From: Ruminococcus sp.
GTDB taxonomy: Bacteria; Bacillota; Clostridia; Oscillospirales; Acutalibacteraceae
Length of the DNA stretch: 57,587 bases
Reading direction: 5' to 3'
NCBI GenBank assembly: GCA_003521625.1
Contig: DPHV01000025.1
Span: forward strand, 10,300-67,886
Position 1 is the stretch's first letter, and each line of letters opens with the position of its first letter. This document shows, piece by piece, positions 56,924 to 57,587 of this stretch. Below the pieces are notes generated by a model, which had not been told where the DNA came from, did no database searches, and saw only the letters and a list, made by a program, of their open reading frames with translations. The translations under genes were made by a program, and so were the position numbers.

Positions 56924-57587
56924 ATGGCAAGAGAAAAATTTGAAAGAAATAAACCCCATGTTAACATTGGTACAATCGGCCACGTTGACCATGGTAAAAC
57001 AACACTTACTGCTGCTATCACAAAGGTTCTCAACCTCGAAGGCGACGCTGATTTCGTTGATTACGCTAACATCGATAAGGCTCCCGAAGAGAGAGAGCGT
57101 GGTATCACAATCAACACTGCTCACGTTGAGTATGAAACAGCTAACCGTCACTATGCACACGTTGACTGCCCCGGCCATGCTGACTATGTAAAGAACATGA
57201 TCACAGGTGCAGCTCAGATGGACGGCGCTATCCTCGTTGTTTCTGCTGCTGACGGTCCTATGCCCCAGACAAGAGAGCACATCCTTCTTTCTCGTCAGGT
57301 AGGCGTTCCCTACATCGTAGTATTCATGAACAAGACTGACCAGGTTGACGATCCCGAGCTTCTCGAGCTCGTTGAAATGGAAATCCGTGACCTTCTTAAC
57401 GAGTACGAGTTCCCCGGCGACGATACACCTATCATCAAGGGTTCAGCTTATGTTGCTCTTACAAGCGATTCAAAGGATCCCAAGGCTCCCGAGTATGCTT
57501 GCATTCACGAGCTTATGGCTGCTGTTGACGAGTTCATTCCTACACCTGACCGTAAGGCTGACCAGCCTTTCCTTATGCCTGTTGAGG
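56924..57587 (+). CDS. tuf: Elongation factor Tu (3' truncated)
   Basis: The first 221 codons of EF-Tu are visible; the gene runs off the window. It has GHVDHGKTTLTAAI near residue 18, RERGITINTAHVEYET near 58, DCPGHADYVKNM near 80 and the NKTD motif near 135. It brings aminoacyl-tRNA to the ribosome as a GTP complex. AGGAGG precedes the ATG. It is last in the usual rpsL-rpsG-fusA-tuf order. Confidence 0.98.
   Translation, partial: MAREKFERNKPHVNIGTIGHVDHGKTTLTAAITKVLNLEGDADFVDYANIDKAPEERERGITINTAHVEYETANRHYAHVDCPGHADYVKNMITGAAQMDGAILVVSAADGPMPQTREHILLSRQVGVPYIVVFMNKTDQVDDPELLELVEMEIRDLLNEYEFPGDDTPIIKGSAYVALTSDSKDPKAPEYACIHELMAAVDEFIPTPDRKADQPFLMPVE

Noticed and set aside
1..57587. CRISPR arrays, tRNA or rRNA genes, prophage genes
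   Set aside because: No regularly spaced identical repeats, cloverleaf-type segments, rRNA-like stretches or phage structural/integrase genes were noticed. A tRNA search program was not available.

Overview
The window looks like a chromosome segment of a Gram-positive, anaerobic gut Clostridia-type bacterium, most likely a Ruminococcus / Eubacterium siraeum-like member of the Oscillospiraceae. The evidence is mixed but consistent: two secreted BspA-type leucine-rich-repeat proteins ending in dockerins, a class B sortase with an SPQTG-type substrate, LCP and YabE/3D wall proteins, a sporulation gene (spoVAE), DapL-type diaminopimelate synthesis, lipoprotein-type sugar uptake, AT-rich intergenic DNA with strong sigma-A promoters, and many short intergenic palindromic repeats. 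No tRNA, rRNA, CRISPR array or prophage was seen.

Layout. 1-5.2 kb: the end of an ammonium transporter fused to a PII domain, a zinc-ribbon membrane protein, a TRAM-less RlmD-type rRNA methyltransferase, a shrunken GyrI-like protein, and a plsY-glycolipid glycosyltransferase pair. 5.4-15 kb: a PurF-like protein lacking the N-terminal cysteine, a 1039-residue LRR-dockerin protein, a patatin/GT-C pair, and a Na/Pi cotransporter preceded by an array that matches the PhoP-box pattern. 15.1-23.9 kb: an ANTAR regulator, a MITE-like element, then carA, carB fused in frame to dapF, pyrG and dapL. 24-31.4 kb: mnmA-nadA, a wall-anchored SPQTG protein followed by sortase B and an LCP protein, an IS630-type element, and nicotinamidase with a small zinc-ribbon ORF. 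31.5-36.1 kb: pncB, a second dockerin protein and murE. 36.5-42.7 kb: a maltodextrin-type ABC importer (binding protein and two permeases, no ATPase) and a GH13 lipoprotein, with a composite repeat between them. 43-51.9 kb: spoVAE, a four-gene Gld-like ABC system, another repeat block, a GtrB/GtrA pair, and a YabE-like G5/3D protein with a WalR-box match upstream. 52-57.6 kb: a Phd/Doc toxin-antitoxin pair with a promoter-overlapping operator, a lipoprotein, and the str operon (rpsL, rpsG, fusA, tuf; tuf is cut by the window end).

How the genes work together. CarAB makes carbamoyl phosphate for pyrimidines and arginine, and PyrG makes CTP. DapL and DapF make meso-diaminopimelate, which MurE (34.7 kb) would add to peptidoglycan precursors. 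NadA gives de novo NAD, while the nicotinamidase and PncB give salvage. The sugar importer and the surface GH13 enzyme form an alpha-glucan uptake unit. SrtB, its likely substrate, the LCP protein, GtrA/GtrB, the glycolipid synthase and the YabE-like protein all act on the cell envelope.

The most unusual points are the CarB-DapF fusion with its own internal ribosome binding site, the two 11-bp-phased operator arrays (Pho-like and Wal-like), the internally deleted GyrI-like protein, the Cys-less PurF homologue, and several families of intergenic inverted repeats. All family assignments are from reading translated sequence by eye. No database search was run.
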